Part shown: positions 44,512 to 55,167 of the stretch, in pieces
Numbering within the stretch: position 1 is the first letter of the stretch
How the letters are laid out: the number at the start of each line of letters is the position of its first letter
DNA from: Marinobacter persicus
GTDB lineage: Bacteria; Pseudomonadota; Gammaproteobacteria; Pseudomonadales; Oleiphilaceae
NCBI RefSeq assembly: GCF_002934325.1
Contig: NZ_PTIV01000001.1
Location: 178,261-242,260 of the forward strand
DNA length: 64,000 nt
Direction of reading: 5' to 3'
Position numbers and translations under genes: made by a program
The notes under the pieces: generated by a model
Seen by the model: the letters and a program-made list of their open reading frames with translations, nothing else
What the model was told of the DNA's origin: nothing
The model's database searches: none

Positions 44512-45342
44512 ATGTCTGACGCAATGACTCTTCGAGAAATTACCGATTTCGCCGAAAACCTGGCCCGCGAGGCTGGCGAACTGGTTCGCCGGGAGCGCGA
44601 GGACAACACCCTGCGCACCGACTACAAGCACCAGACCGAGCTGGTCACCCACGCCGACGTGATGGCGGACGAATTCATCACCGGCGCCATCCGGAAACGC
44701 TTCCCGCACCACCGCATTCTTTCCGAAGAGACCATGCCGGATTTGTCCCAGGCCGAAGAGCTGGACACCCCGCTGTGGATCATTGACCCCATCGACGGCA
44801 CGGTGAACTACGCCTACGGCCACCCCCAGGTGGCGGTGTCCATTGCCTACGCGGAAAAGGGTCAGGTGCAGGCGGGCGTGGTACACGCGCCTTTCTCCGA
44901 TGAGACCTACCGCGCCACCAAGGGCGAAGGCGCCACTCTGAATGACAAGCCCATCCAGCACAGCGGAGCCACCGAACCCCGGCAGTCCCTGTTCGCCACC
45001 GGCTTTCCCTACACCAAGGACAACCTGGAGCCGCTGGTCAACCGCCTGAACGCAATGATCCACCAGTGCCGGGACCTGCGCCGCATCGGCTCGGCAGCCC
45101 TGGACATCTGCTGGGTGGCCTGCGGCCGTCTGGACATCTACTACGAAACCGTCAGCCCCTGGGACTTCGCCGCCGCCCGCCTGATCGCCAAGGAGGCCGG
45201 CGCCACGGCTGGGCACTTTGGTGCCGTTCCTGAAGGTTACCCTGAAGACCTCTGGGGCCAGGACTTGCTGATTTCCGCGCCGGCGGTGTGGGAGCCAGTG
45301 CGAAAGATACTGCGGTCTGCTTCCGGATATGAGGGTAATTAG
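44512..45342 (+). CDS. Inositol monophosphatase-family phosphatase
   Basis: 276 aa from ATG 44512 (GGGGG site). Metal-binding motifs ILSEET and WIIDPIDGTVNYAYG, and the C-terminal YYETVSPWDFAAARLIAKEAGA. Family members remove phosphate from inositol phosphates, 3'-phosphoadenosine phosphate or fructose bisphosphate. The sequence does not decide. The 3' end overlaps the convergent slmA end by 4 bases. Confidence 0.9.
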   Translation: MSDAMTLREITDFAENLAREAGELVRREREDNTLRTDYKHQTELVTHADVMADEFITGAIRKRFPHHRILSEETMPDLSQAEELDTPLWIIDPIDGTVNYAYGHPQVAVSIAYAEKGQVQAGVVHAPFSDETYRATKGEGATLNDKPIQHSGATEPRQSLFATGFPYTKDNLEPLVNRLNAMIHQCRDLRRIGSAALDICWVACGRLDIYYETVSPWDFAAARLIAKEAGATAGHFGAVPEGYPEDLWGQDLLISAPAVWEPVRKILRSASGYEGN

Positions 45343-45926
45343 CCCCAAACAGACTCGGATACCAAGCCCCAGGCTTCATCAAAGTCAGTCGAGGGCAGGC
45401 GAGCAAACGAAGAGCGCACAAACCGCTGAATCCGGCCCTCGACAAATACCATGACAAAGTCCGCCCCACGCGCCGAAGTGGTCCGCGGACTCAGGCCCTG
45501 GCGAATTTCGCCTTCCTTCAGAGCCTGCCGAAGCTGGGTTTCCAGGCGCTCGAAGAATTGAGACGCCCGCTTGCGCAGGGACTCGTCTTCACCCATCAGG
45601 GCATCGCCGGTCAGCACACTGCACAGCCCCGGATTGCGTTCGGCGAACACCAGCACCAGATGCACCAACTGCTGGATGCGAACCCGCACATCCTCCTGCT
45701 CCTGAAGGATTACCTGGCAGCGGGAAAACACCGCTTCCTCGGCAAACTCAATCAAGGCCTCGAACATTTTCCGCTTGCTCGGGAAATGGCGGTACAAGGC
45801 CGCCTCGGTCACACCCACAGTGCGAGCCAGGCCGGCGGTGGTAATACGGGCGCCGGGGTCAGACTGGATAAGTTCCACCAGGGCGTGAAGGATGCTTTCC
45901 CGACGGCTGGGTTTCTGGTTGGTCAT
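45339..45926 (-). CDS. slmA: Nucleoid occlusion factor SlmA (TetR family)
   Basis: 195 aa. TetR helix-turn-helix in ITTAGLARTVGVTEAALYRHF, and the SlmA-typical PSKRKMFEALIEFAEEAVFSR and NPGLCSVLTGDALMGEDESL segments. SlmA binds specific chromosomal sites and blocks FtsZ assembly over the nucleoid. It is convergent with the IMPase gene. Confidence 0.9.
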   Translation of the reverse strand: MTNQKPSRRESILHALVELIQSDPGARITTAGLARTVGVTEAALYRHFPSKRKMFEALIEFAEEAVFSRCQVILQEQEDVRVRIQQLVHLVLVFAERNPGLCSVLTGDALMGEDESLRKRASQFFERLETQLRQALKEGEIRQGLSPRTTSARGADFVMVFVEGRIQRFVRSSFARLPSTDFDEAWGLVSESVWG

Positions 45927-46016
45927 GGCAAGGTTTCAGCGCTTTTGGGTTCTGGTTATCGGTTTTATGCCCTCTCCCCTGGTGGAAGAGGGCCAGGAAG
46001 AGAGGGATTAAGGGTC

Positions 46017-46826
46017 TTAGAAGAAAGTACCGTCGATGGGTGATGATGCACTGGCGTACAGCTTCTTCGGCATACGGCCAGCCAGGTAGGACTCGCGGCC
46101 CGCTTCGATGGCCAGGCGCATGGCGTGGGCCATTTTGATGGGGTCCCCGGCCTTGGCGATGGCGGTATTCATCAGCACGCCGTCGCAGCCCAGTTCCATG
46201 GCAATGGCAGCATCGGATGCCGTACCCACGCCGGCATCCACCAACACCGGCACATTGGCGTTCTCAACAATCAGGCGGATGTTGTAGCGATTCTGGATGC
46301 CCAGGCCCGAACCAATGGGCGCACCCAGGGGCATGACGGCAATACAGCCCATCTCTTCCAGGCGCAGGGCCAGCAAGGGATCATCGGAGCAGTACACCAT
46401 CACCTTGAAGCCGTCCTTGATCAGCTCTTCGGCGGCCACCAGGGTTTCCGGCATGTTCGGGTACAGGGTTTTCTGGTCGCCCAGCACTTCGAGTTTTACC
46501 AAGTCGTGGCCATCGAGTAGTTCCCGGGCCAGTTTGCAGGTGCGCACCGCATCCTTGGCGGTGTAGCAGCCGGCGGTGTTGGGCAGGATGGTGTAGGTAT
46601 CCGGGTTCACCACATCCAGCAGGTTGGGCTCGTCCGGGTTCTGGCCAATGTTGGTTCGGCGCACCGCCACGGTGACAATTTCGGCGCCGGAGGCTTCAAT
46701 GGCGTGGCCGGTTTCCATCAGGTCGCTATACTGGCCAGTGCCCACCAACAAGCGGGACTGGTACGTCCGGCCGGCAAGTTCCAGGGGTTTGTCTTCGGGG
46801 AGCTGGATCTGTGCTGTCTCTGTCAT
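46017..46826 (-). CDS. thiG: Thiazole synthase ThiG
   Basis: 269 aa from ATG 46826 (CAGGAA site), which fits the family better than ATG 46853. Schiff-base Lys in [17 protein letters not shown] and phosphate loop [20 protein letters not shown]. Forms the thiazole phosphate half of thiamine from deoxyxylulose phosphate, dehydroglycine and ThiS-thiocarboxylate. Downstream of thiS by 57 bases on the same strand. Confidence 0.95.
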   Translation of the reverse strand: MTETAQIQLPEDKPLELAGRTYQSRLLVGTGQYSDLMETGHAIEASGAEIVTVAVRRTNIGQNPDEPNLLDVVNPDTYTILPNTAGCYTAKDAVRTCKLARELLDGHDLVKLEVLGDQKTLYPNMPETLVAAEELIKDGFKVMVYCSDDPLLALRLEEMGCIAVMPLGAPIGSGLGIQNRYNIRLIVENANVPVLVDAGVGTASDAAIAMELGCDGVLMNTAIAKAGDPIKMAHAMRLAIEAGRESYLAGRMPKKLYASASSPIDGTFF

Positions 46827-46883
46827 GGTTTTCCTGAAATCGGTAGTCGTCATATAGGATCGCAGGCGGGATGGACCCGCTGC

Positions 46884-47084
46884 TTAACCGCCGCCAATGG
46901 CGTGAACCACTTCCACCCGGTCACCCTCGTTGAGGGTCAGTTCGGGGTGTTGGCTGCGGGGTACAATGTCTTCGTTCACTTCCACGGCAAGCCGCTTGCC
47001 GGTCAGTTCCAGATGCGCAATCAGGTCCGCGACCGTCATGGCATCGGGTAGTTCCACAGCGTCACCATTCAGCTGTATCTGCAT
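46884..47084 (-). CDS. thiS: Sulfur carrier protein ThiS
   Basis: 66 aa, ubiquitin-like beta-grasp fold (MQIQLNGDAVELP, LTLNEGDRVEVV), ending in AIGGG, the C-terminal Gly-Gly that is adenylated and converted to thiocarboxylate. It supplies sulfur to ThiG directly downstream. Confidence 0.93.
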   Translation of the reverse strand: MQIQLNGDAVELPDAMTVADLIAHLELTGKRLAVEVNEDIVPRSQHPELTLNEGDRVEVVHAIGGG

Positions 47085-47091
47085 GGTTTTC

Positions 47092-47502
47092 TTACCTCTG
47101 CTCTTTCTTCAGGGCTGCGATGATCAACAGTACCCAGCCAATCATGAAACAGACACCGCCGATCGGGGTCACCGGCCCCAGCCAGTGAGTGCCGGACAAC
47201 ACCAGCAGGTACAGGCTGCCGCTAAACAGCACAATGCCCGCCAGCCAGAACCCACAGGCGACAACCAGCAAACGCCTTGGCAATCCCACGGTGGGCATGA
47301 GCGACGCAGCTACCAGCACAATTGCGTGGTACATCTGATAACTGACGGCCGTTTCAAACACGTCAAGACCACGGGCGCTGACCACGCCCCGCAGACCGTG
47401 GGCGCCAAACGCACCGGTCATTACCGCCAGCAAGCCCGCCAGGGCACCAAGTGCCAGAGCCCAGCGAATGGTTTGCCGGTTTAACGGATTAACTGCAGTC
47501 AC
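47092..47502 (-). CDS. DUF423 (YgdD-like) inner-membrane protein
   Basis: 136 aa with four membrane helices; the conserved region TGAFGAHGLRGVVSARGLDVFETAVSYQMYHA is the DUF423 hallmark. Function unknown. GTG start inside the end of apaH (14-base overlap), so it is the terminal gene of the lptD-apaH operon, with thiS following at a 7-base gap. Confidence 0.85.
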   Translation of the reverse strand: MTAVNPLNRQTIRWALALGALAGLLAVMTGAFGAHGLRGVVSARGLDVFETAVSYQMYHAIVLVAASLMPTVGLPRRLLVVACGFWLAGIVLFSGSLYLLVLSGTHWLGPVTPIGGVCFMIGWVLLIIAALKKEQR

Positions 47503-48292
47503 AGTGGATCTTCTCGCCGGTGTCCAGGTTCATCATGGTTAATGCACCACCCCAGACGCAACCAGTGTCCAGGGCCACGTATTGCTCACTGACTGTGCGC
47601 CCCTCAAGTGCGGCCCAATGGCCGAAGATAATTCGGGTGTCATCCTGGCGGGGAAAATCGAACCAGGGTGCAAAGCCCTCGGGCGCGTTGTTGGCCGGTT
47701 CCTTGGTATCCAGCTCCAGGGTGCCGTCCTGGGCGATGAAGCGCATGCGGGTGAAGTAGTTGGTAATCGCCCGCCAACGCTCCATGCCCTCCAGGTTCTC
47801 ATCCCAACAGGCCGGCTCATTGCCGTACATATAGGTGAAGTATTCTTCGGCCTGGTCACTGCGGATAACCGACTCCACTTCCCCGGCGTAGGCCATGGCC
47901 TGCTCCACACTCCAGATGTGAGGCAGCCCGGCATGGGCCATCACCAGGTTGCGGCGAGGGTCGTGCACGCAAAAATTCTGCTGGCGCAGCCAATGTAACA
48001 GCCGGTCCCGGTCCGGGGCCTCCAGGATCTCGGAGAGCGTGTCTTTCTTCTTGAAGCCATGCCCACCCAACGCAACGGCCAGCAGGTGCAGGTCATGGTT
48101 GCCCAGCACCACCAGGGCGGAATCCCCAAGGCTTTCGACGTACCGAAGGGTTTCCAGGGACGATGGCCCCCGGTTGATCAGGTCACCGGCCACCCAAAGC
48201 CGGTCGCGGGAGGGCGAGAAGTCCACTTTCGCCATCACTTCCCGCAAACGTTCGTAACACCCCTGAATATCGCCAATGGCGTAGTCAGTCAT
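47489..48292 (-). CDS. apaH: Diadenosine tetraphosphatase ApaH (symmetrical)
   Basis: 267 aa. Metallophosphatase motifs [24 protein letters not shown] and [14 protein letters not shown]. Splits Ap4A to two ADP and removes NAD-type RNA caps. Overlaps the rsmA end by 8 bases. In E. coli apaG lies between rsmA and apaH; here it is absent. Confidence 0.94.
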   Translation of the reverse strand: MTDYAIGDIQGCYERLREVMAKVDFSPSRDRLWVAGDLINRGPSSLETLRYVESLGDSALVVLGNHDLHLLAVALGGHGFKKKDTLSEILEAPDRDRLLHWLRQQNFCVHDPRRNLVMAHAGLPHIWSVEQAMAYAGEVESVIRSDQAEEYFTYMYGNEPACWDENLEGMERWRAITNYFTRMRFIAQDGTLELDTKEPANNAPEGFAPWFDFPRQDDTRIIFGHWAALEGRTVSEQYVALDTGCVWGGALTMMNLDTGEKIHCDCS

Positions 48293-49115
48293 TACTTACC
48301 TCTTCCCCTTGCGCACAGTGATCTCCGCTGTCTACCAGCATGTCAGCAATTTGTACGTAATCAGCCAGGCTAAGGTTTTCCGGTCGCAGACCGTCGTTGA
48401 TGCCCAGACTCTGCAGTTGCTCGACGGTAACCATGCTCGCCAGGGCCTTGCGCAGGGTTTTGCGACGGGCATTGAAGGCGGTACGCACCACCGCCTGAAG
48501 CGTTTTCAGGTCTTTGGCCGGGTGCGGCAATTCCTTGTGCGGCACCAGTCGCACAATAGCGGAATCCACTTTGGGCGCTGGCCGGAAGGCGCCCGGCCCC
48601 ACTTCAAACAGCGGCTGCACCTTGCAGAAATACTGGGCCATGATACCCAGGCGGCCATAGTTGTTGTCGCCCGGCACCGCCGCCAGCCGCTGCACCACTT
48701 CCTTCTGCAGCATGAAGTGCATGTCCGCCACCACCCCGGCCTGGGACAACAGGTGGAAAATCAGCGGCGTGGAAATGTTGTACGGGAGGTTACCGATAAT
48801 GCGCAGCGGCCGATCGGTCATCAGCTGGCTGAAATCAAAGCTGAGGGCGTCGGCTTCGTGGATCCGGAATTCCGGGTAGTTAAAAAACTTGGTGCGCAAC
48901 ACCGGAATCAGGTCCCGGTCCAGCTCCACTACCTGCAAACGCGGGTTCACCGCCAGGATTTCCTCGGTCAACGCGCCCAACCCCGGACCAATCTCCACGA
49001 TGGCGTCGTCTGGCTTCGGGTTGATGGCCCGAACAATTTTCTCTATCACGCCCGGGTCACTCAAAAAGTTCTGACCAAAGCGTTTACGGGCCTTGTGCCC
49101 ATGGTTGTTACTCAT
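48285..49115 (-). CDS. rsmA: 16S rRNA dimethyladenosine transferase RsmA (KsgA)
   Basis: 276 aa from ATG 49115, overlapping the pdxA stop (ATGA). SAM-binding motifs [15 protein letters not shown] and [18 protein letters not shown]; the catalytic NLPY motif is intact. Dimethylates two adjacent adenines in helix 45 of 16S rRNA during ribosome assembly. Longer frame to 49148 rejected. Confidence 0.94.
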   Translation of the reverse strand: MSNNHGHKARKRFGQNFLSDPGVIEKIVRAINPKPDDAIVEIGPGLGALTEEILAVNPRLQVVELDRDLIPVLRTKFFNYPEFRIHEADALSFDFSQLMTDRPLRIIGNLPYNISTPLIFHLLSQAGVVADMHFMLQKEVVQRLAAVPGDNNYGRLGIMAQYFCKVQPLFEVGPGAFRPAPKVDSAIVRLVPHKELPHPAKDLKTLQAVVRTAFNARRKTLRKALASMVTVEQLQSLGINDGLRPENLSLADYVQIADMLVDSGDHCAQGEEVSND

Positions 49116-50122
49116 GAATATTCTCCGGCGTTCGCCGCCTTTCGACAAAGCGCCATCTGTTCGCCAACGCGAATGGCGGTGTGCAGACTACCGGCGTCCG
49201 ACTTGCCCGTGCCCGCCAGATCAAGGGCGGTGCCGTGGTCCACGGAAGTTCGTACGATGGGCAGCCCCAGGGTGATGTTCACCGCACGGCCAAAGCCCTG
49301 GAATTTCAGTACCGGCAGGCCCTGGTCGTGATACATGGCCAGGGCGGCGTCAGCATTATCGAGCCAGTGGGGCGTGAACAGGGTGTCCGCCGGCAGCGGA
49401 CCGGTCAGTTCAATGCCCTCGGCGCGCAGTTTTTCCAGGGTAGGCTCGATCACGTCGATTTCTTCCCGGCCCAGATGGCCGCCTTCGCCGGCGTGGGGGT
49501 TCAGTCCCGCCACCAGGATGCGCGGCTGCTCAATGCCAAAGAAGGTTTTCAGGTCGGCACTCAGGATGCGGGTCACCTGGGTGATCCGTTCGGGCGTAAT
49601 GGCTTCAGGTACGTCCTTCAGGGGTAAGTGAGTGGTTACCAGGGCCACCCGGAGCTCTTCGGTGGCAAGCATCATCACTACCCGCTCAACGCCACACAGC
49701 TCCTGAAGGAACTCGGTATGACCGCTGAAGGCAATGCCCGCTTCGTTGATCACGCCCTTGTGAACCGGTGCCGTAACCATGCCGTCGAAGTCGCCTTTCA
49801 GGCACCCCTCAGCGGCAATGGTAAGGGTATCCAGCACGTACTGGCTATTCGCAGAATCCACGTGACCGGCTGTTTCGGAGTGGCAACCATCGACGTGTCG
49901 CACGGACAGGTGGCCAGCACGGGTCTCCGGGAGCTGCCCCGGTTGCCAGTCGTGCAGTTCCACAGCCAGGCCCAGGTTTTTTGCCCTGGCCGCCAGCAGT
50001 GACTTACTGGCAATCACTACAATACCCGGCTGGCGAGTCTCGCCGGCCAGTTGCAGACACAGCTCAGGACCGATGCCCGCCGGTTCACCGGCGGTCAGGG
50101 CCAGGATGACCGGACTGCTCAT
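49112..50122 (-). CDS. pdxA: 4-hydroxythreonine-4-phosphate dehydrogenase PdxA
   Basis: 336 aa. [14 protein letters not shown] at the N-terminus, metal-site His in [20 protein letters not shown], and [16 protein letters not shown]-dependent step in de novo pyridoxal phosphate synthesis. Overlaps surA (ATGA) upstream and rsmA downstream, so all three are translationally coupled. Confidence 0.95.
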   Translation of the reverse strand: MSSPVILALTAGEPAGIGPELCLQLAGETRQPGIVVIASKSLLAARAKNLGLAVELHDWQPGQLPETRAGHLSVRHVDGCHSETAGHVDSANSQYVLDTLTIAAEGCLKGDFDGMVTAPVHKGVINEAGIAFSGHTEFLQELCGVERVVMMLATEELRVALVTTHLPLKDVPEAITPERITQVTRILSADLKTFFGIEQPRILVAGLNPHAGEGGHLGREEIDVIEPTLEKLRAEGIELTGPLPADTLFTPHWLDNADAALAMYHDQGLPVLKFQGFGRAVNITLGLPIVRTSVDHGTALDLAGTGKSDAGSLHTAIRVGEQMALCRKAANAGEYS

Positions 50123-51462
50123 GAAGCGGTGTCGCCTTCGCTGGCGTTGTTCATGTCCGCATACTCACCCTTGAACTCGACAAACGCCTCATCACGGACT
50201 TCCCGGAGCCAGTTCTGCAGCTCGGTCTCGAACTTACGCTGGTAGATCGCCTGGCGGGCCTGGGCTTCCTTGTTGGCTTCGGTCACATCCTGGCGACGAC
50301 GCTCCTGCACCTGAAGGATATGCCAGCCAAAACGCGACCGAACCGGGCCATAAATCTCGCCTACGCGAGCATCCAGCATAGCCTGCTCAAAGGCCGGTAC
50401 CATCTGTCCGGGGCTAACCCAGCCCAGGTTGCCGCCATCGGAACCAGACACCGCGTCGTCAGACACCTCGCGGGCCAGCTCGGCGAAATCCGCGCCATCT
50501 TTCAGCTCCTGATAGATTTCCCGGACGCGTTGCTCGGCCTGTGCCTCGGTCAGAGCATCCGACGGCTGCACCAGGATATGACGCACACGATGCTGCTGAA
50601 CAAACTGTTGCTGTTCGCCGCCGCGGCGGTCCATCACCTGCACCAGGTGGAAACCGCTGTTGTTCTCAAGCACCTCGGAAGGCTCGCCGACGTTCAGCTC
50701 CGGCACCACGGGCGCAACCAGTGACGGCAACTGGCTCTCCGAACGCCAGCCCATGTCACCACCTTCCAGGGCGTTGCTGGCATCCGATTCGGCCACCGCC
50801 ACCTCGCGGAAATCCCGGCCTTCCACAATCTGCTGGCGCAGCTCTTCGGCCTTGGCACGGGCGGTGTCCACGGAGGCTTCGTTGCCCGGTTCATCCACTT
50901 CAATAAAAATGTACGCCAAGCGGTATTCAGGCTCGTTGGCACCGCGGGCCTCCTGGGCCTTCAGGTAATTCTCCACTTCGCGGTCGGTTACCCGTACCCG
51001 ATTGCCAACCCGGCGCTGCTGGACGCGACTGGTCAGCATTTCATTGCGAATCTGCTCGCGCGCCTGCTGGTAGGTCACCCCTTCCTGGGCCAGCTGCTGC
51101 TCAAACTGGGCCAGGGTCATGTTGTTATTTTGGGCGATGTTCCGCAGGGTTTCGTTCAGCTCGTTGTCGCTGATGCGAATCCCCATGTCATCAGCCATCT
51201 GCAGTTGCACCGATTCGGCAACCAGTTGCTCCAGCACCCGCTCTTCCAGCAACTGACGGGGCGGCAGGCCCGTGCCCTGGGCGCTCAGGCGACCGACAAT
51301 GGTGTTTACCCGGGCCTCAAGCTCGCTTTGCAGAATGGCCTCGTCGTCAACAACGGCCACCACCTGGTCCAGCAGTTTTCGTTCGGCGTGGGCAGAAACC
51401 GACACGGCCACCAGGGCCAGGGTCAGTAGCAGTGTCAGTCCGTGGCGGACAGTGGCCTTCAT
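50119..51462 (-). CDS. surA: Periplasmic chaperone/peptidyl-prolyl isomerase SurA
   Basis: 447 aa from ATG 51462 (AGAGGTG site). Signal peptide ([11 protein letters not shown]), N-terminal SurA helical domain ([20 protein letters not shown]), two parvulin domains (the second begins [20 protein letters not shown]) and a C-terminal helix. Escorts outer-membrane proteins, notably LptD encoded upstream, to the BAM complex. Confidence 0.94.
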   Translation of the reverse strand: MKATVRHGLTLLLTLALVAVSVSAHAERKLLDQVVAVVDDEAILQSELEARVNTIVGRLSAQGTGLPPRQLLEERVLEQLVAESVQLQMADDMGIRISDNELNETLRNIAQNNNMTLAQFEQQLAQEGVTYQQAREQIRNEMLTSRVQQRRVGNRVRVTDREVENYLKAQEARGANEPEYRLAYIFIEVDEPGNEASVDTARAKAEELRQQIVEGRDFREVAVAESDASNALEGGDMGWRSESQLPSLVAPVVPELNVGEPSEVLENNSGFHLVQVMDRRGGEQQQFVQQHRVRHILVQPSDALTEAQAEQRVREIYQELKDGADFAELAREVSDDAVSGSDGGNLGWVSPGQMVPAFEQAMLDARVGEIYGPVRSRFGWHILQVQERRRQDVTEANKEAQARQAIYQRKFETELQNWLREVRDEAFVEFKGEYADMNNASEGDTAS

Positions 51463-51528
51463 AGTCACCTCTTGATTGGTCAATTCGCAGCTGCAGCCCC
51501 GAGTGGGCATCGCAGATCTTGGTCCGTT

Positions 51529-53979
51529 TTAGGGGCTTGGAGTTCCAAACCGGCGGCGGTCACGCTCGTCATAGCCATAAATAGCATTGGAGAGTTCGTC
51601 AGCGCCATCGCCGCTGCCGCCAAGACCCTTGAGTTCCACCCGGAACAGAATCCGGTTGTCCAGCTCTTCGTCATCGGTCAGGTAGCTTTGATGCACCACC
51701 TGCACGCTCCAGCAGCAGTTGTTGTATTCCAGCCCGGCCAGGCTGCCCACCGTGCGGTCATCCGTATAGTCATACACCCAGCGACCCAGCACGCTGACGC
51801 GGTCGGTAATCGGGAACACGGTGCCGATATCACTCTGGTCCAGTTCGTCGTCCGTGCTGGCCAGCCCATCGCCTCGATTGTAGGTGTGTCCCAGCGTGGC
51901 CAGGTAGCGATAATCCTCGGAGTGGAAGATCAGCTGACTGCGCCCTTCCAGGGTTTGTTCGGTCTCGTGATCCCACAAACCGGAAGAACGAATTTCCAGA
52001 TTGTCCAGGGGCTTGAGGACCACCTCACCGGCCAGGGGCGAATCGGTATCGGAGCAGTCAGCCTTGCCACAATTACCGTTCAGGGTAACGTCCCAATCCT
52101 CGAAATAGTGCACCTGACCGATGCTGAATCGTGCGCGCTCGGCACCAGTGGTCAGATCGTTGAAGCGGCTGGTCAGGGCTACGGTGAGCTGGTCCGTGTC
52201 ACCAACCCGGTCGCCCCCGGTAAAGCGGTTGCGGCGGAAAAGCTGGTCGAACCGGAAACTGCGCAGCCCGGTATCGAAATCCGGGATGTAGCTCTGGTCC
52301 TCGGCATCGGCCCAGGCATAGTACAGCCGGGGCTCCAGGGTCTGGTTGTAGGGCACATCAAACAGCTCGCCCCGACGGTCAAAATACAGGCCATTGTCCC
52401 ATTCAAATACGGGGACACTGCGGTCAAAACTGCCATCACGCTGGTTATAGTCGTAGTCATCCAGCTCATAGCGGGTGTAATCCAGGCTCACCGACGGGCG
52501 GCTATAGCCCCAAAGGGCGCGCATCGGCAGGGCCACTTCCGGAATAGCACGCAGGCGCTGGCCGGTTGCTGCTTCCAGGCCGGTCAGGGTGTCATTGTCC
52601 CGGTCAAACCAGGTGTACTGACTTTCCAGGTTGGCTTCCAACCAGCCGGCCTGCGCCGTGCCACCGTAAATCACTTCCGGCAGCTGGTCATAGGGTTTGT
52701 TCTCTTGCAGCACATCCTCGTCCAGCGTCTGGTAACCATTGAGGTAAGCCTCGAAATACTGGTCACTGCCCGAATAGCGCACCCCACCACGCCGGCGCAG
52801 GTGCGTGGTCTGGTTAATATCCAGTGAGCGGTTCAGGTCACTCAGGTAGTCCTGATCCGAGACGACCGAGTAGTCCACATAGCCATTCCAGCCGCCACCA
52901 AAGCCGGCGCGACTGGTGAAATCCAGCCCCCAACGCTCGCCGTCCTCTGCCGGAAATTCATCCTCGTAGGCGGAATCGTTGTTGATGTAGCCCAGCTGCA
53001 GGACCGACTGGCCCAGCGAACTCAGGTAGCGGCCTTCCAGCTCCGTAAACAGACCCCGCCCATGAATGTACTGCGGGGTAATGGTGGCATCGTAGTTCGG
53101 TGCCAGATTCAGGTAATAAGGGGTTGCCAGGAAAGCCCCGCCGCCCGCGTTGGACGAGCCAAACTGCGGATAGAGGAAGCCGGTCTTGCGGCGGTCGTCA
53201 ATGGGGAACGTCATGTAGGGCCAGTAGAACACCGGAGTGTCCAGCACTTCCAGACGGATGTGCTTGGCGGTACCAAAACCCTCGGCCCGGTCCAGTTCGA
53301 TGTCCGATGCCACCAGTGCCCAGTCATTCTGCTGGGGCCCGCAGGTGGTCAACAGGCCATCGGTGATCAAAACCCGATTTTCGCTCACCCGGGACAAAGA
53401 GGATGCCGTGCCCCGCAACTCGGCCTCGTGAAACAGGAAGGTGGCCGAATTCACATCAAACCGGCCTGAATCCACGGAATACCGGGCTTCCTGCCCTGTC
53501 AGCAGCACCCCTTCCCCGCGACTGACCAGTGGGCCCTGAAGCCGCACTTCACCGGTTTGCTGGTTATAGCGGGCTTCCGTGCCGGACGCCTGAAAGTTGC
53601 CTTGGCGAAGCTGCACGTCGCCCTGAAGATAAAGCTGGGAGTCCAGCTCGTAACGGGCATTCAGGGAGCTGGCTTCCAGTGGCACATCGCTGGTGGACGC
53701 CGCATCCGGACCCTGGCCGGTTTGTGGCGGCAGGTACCCGCCCTCACAGAATGCTGGCAAGCGTTCCTGTACTTCGGGAGGCAGCTCGCTTCTGGGGCGC
53801 CAATCAATTTCGGCCGCGCTGGGGGCTGCAGTCGCCTCCTGGGCCATCACGCCCACGGGCATCCACCCTGCCACCAGCCCAGTTGCCAGAAGACTCCGGA
53901 GAGTACCGGGCCTGATCCTTGTCAGGGCGTGATTACGACTGGGCACGGTAGCGATAATCCTGTTCCGGGTGAATAACAA
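51529..53979 (-). CDS. lptD: LPS-assembly protein LptD
   Basis: About 816 aa. Signal peptide (ATGLVAGWMPVGVMA/Q), LptA-like jellyroll domain (LYLQGDVQLRQGNFQASG, ATFLFHEAELRG) and a large C-terminal beta-barrel with LptD_C. Cysteines include AFCEGG, LTTCGP and the consecutive pair EYNNCCW, matching the disulfide pairs needed for LptD maturation. It inserts LPS in the outer leaflet with LptE. Start uncertain: TTG at 53979 and GTG at 53946 are both possible. First gene of lptD-surA-pdxA-rsmA-apaH, divergent from amgK. Confidence 0.94.
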   Translation of the reverse strand: MLFTRNRIIATVPSRNHALTRIRPGTLRSLLATGLVAGWMPVGVMAQEATAAPSAAEIDWRPRSELPPEVQERLPAFCEGGYLPPQTGQGPDAASTSDVPLEASSLNARYELDSQLYLQGDVQLRQGNFQASGTEARYNQQTGEVRLQGPLVSRGEGVLLTGQEARYSVDSGRFDVNSATFLFHEAELRGTASSLSRVSENRVLITDGLLTTCGPQQNDWALVASDIELDRAEGFGTAKHIRLEVLDTPVFYWPYMTFPIDDRRKTGFLYPQFGSSNAGGGAFLATPYYLNLAPNYDATITPQYIHGRGLFTELEGRYLSSLGQSVLQLGYINNDSAYEDEFPAEDGERWGLDFTSRAGFGGGWNGYVDYSVVSDQDYLSDLNRSLDINQTTHLRRRGGVRYSGSDQYFEAYLNGYQTLDEDVLQENKPYDQLPEVIYGGTAQAGWLEANLESQYTWFDRDNDTLTGLEAATGQRLRAIPEVALPMRALWGYSRPSVSLDYTRYELDDYDYNQRDGSFDRSVPVFEWDNGLYFDRRGELFDVPYNQTLEPRLYYAWADAEDQSYIPDFDTGLRSFRFDQLFRRNRFTGGDRVGDTDQLTVALTSRFNDLTTGAERARFSIGQVHYFEDWDVTLNGNCGKADCSDTDSPLAGEVVLKPLDNLEIRSSGLWDHETEQTLEGRSQLIFHSEDYRYLATLGHTYNRGDGLASTDDELDQSDIGTVFPITDRVSVLGRWVYDYTDDRTVGSLAGLEYNNCCWSVQVVHQSYLTDDEELDNRILFRVELKGLGGSGDGADELSNAIYGYDERDRRRFGTPSP

Positions 53980-54123
53980 AGGCCATCAAAAATGACTGCC
54001 TAGTTTACACGCGCCTCACCGCCTTGTTAACGGAAACACCGCTGCAAATCCGTTTTACGCTCTTTATACTGGTCTGCTACCGTTTGTTGATAACCACCCG
54101 ACCCCAGGAAGCACCGCGCCACC

Positions 54124-55167
54124 ATGGACAATCGCCTGCAATTGCTGACCGAATGGATCCGACACTTTCCCGGCCTGGAAAACGCCAGCCCGGAGCCGGT
54201 GGCCGGCGATGCCAGTTTCCGGCGTTATTTTCGCGTGTGGCAACAACAGAACGGGCAAAGCCAGCCACTGATCGTGATGGACGCACCACCCGAGCACGAA
54301 GACTGCCGGCCGTTTCTGGCCATTGCCCGGCACTGGCACCAGCATGGCATCGCCGTGCCCGACATAAAGGCCGAAAACCTGGAGCAGGGCTTCCTGCTGC
54401 TTGAGGACCTGGGCGACCAGTTAATGCTCCCGGCAGTCACGGCCGACAACGCCGACGCGCTGTACCGTCAGGCCCTACAAGAACTGGCGCGCATTGCCCC
54501 GCTGGGTGATCCGGCCGGCTATCCCCTGCCACCTTATGATGAAGCCCTGCTTGACCGGGAAATGGCCCTGTTCCCGGATTGGCTGCTGGAACAACACCTG
54601 GAGCTGAAACTGGACAATCAGGACCGGGCCCTTCTGGACACCGCCTTCGGCCTGCTACGGGAAAGCGCCCTGGCGCAACCGGTAGTCACCGTGCACCGTG
54701 ACTACCATTCCCGCAACCTGCTGATTCGCGAGCCCCAGGCCGCGCCCGGCGTGATCGACTTTCAGGATGCCGTGCGCGGCCCGGTGACCTACGATGCGGT
54801 GTCACTTCTGAAAGACTGTTACGTGCGCTGGCCTGAATCCACCATCCGGCAGTGGCTGGAGCATTACCGCCAGCTTACCCTGGACGCCGGCCTGCATCGC
54901 GCCGACGCCGACACCTTCCGGCAATGGTTTGACCTGATGGGCCTGCAGCGCCACCTCAAAGCCGCCGGCATTTTCGCCCGCCTGGCCATCCGCGACGGCA
55001 AAACCGGGTACCTGGCCGACATCCCGCGAACGGTCAGCTACATTCGCGACGCCAGCGCCCGGCAGCCGGCCTTCCGGCACTTCCACGAATGGCTGTGCAC
55101 CACCGTCATTCCCCGCATTGAAGAGCGCATCGGCGCCGTTCCCCAGCCGGAGAACCAGCCGTCGTGA
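54124..55167 (+). CDS. amgK: N-acetylmuramate/N-acetylglucosamine kinase AmgK
   Basis: 347 aa, aminoglycoside-phosphotransferase fold with catalytic loop TVHRDYHSRNLLI and metal motif VIDFQDAVRGP. In Pseudomonas AmgK phosphorylates MurNAc at C1 in a peptidoglycan recycling bypass that avoids de novo UDP-MurNAc synthesis and underlies fosfomycin resistance. Overlaps murU (ATGA), which confirms the assignment by context. Confidence 0.9.
   Translation: MDNRLQLLTEWIRHFPGLENASPEPVAGDASFRRYFRVWQQQNGQSQPLIVMDAPPEHEDCRPFLAIARHWHQHGIAVPDIKAENLEQGFLLLEDLGDQLMLPAVTADNADALYRQALQELARIAPLGDPAGYPLPPYDEALLDREMALFPDWLLEQHLELKLDNQDRALLDTAFGLLRESALAQPVVTVHRDYHSRNLLIREPQAAPGVIDFQDAVRGPVTYDAVSLLKDCYVRWPESTIRQWLEHYRQLTLDAGLHRADADTFRQWFDLMGLQRHLKAAGIFARLAIRDGKTGYLADIPRTVSYIRDASARQPAFRHFHEWLCTTVIPRIEERIGAVPQPENQPS

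Noticed and set aside
51442..52827. Long plus-strand frame of 461 codons
   Set aside because: Antisense to lptD, with no ribosome site and low-complexity translation.
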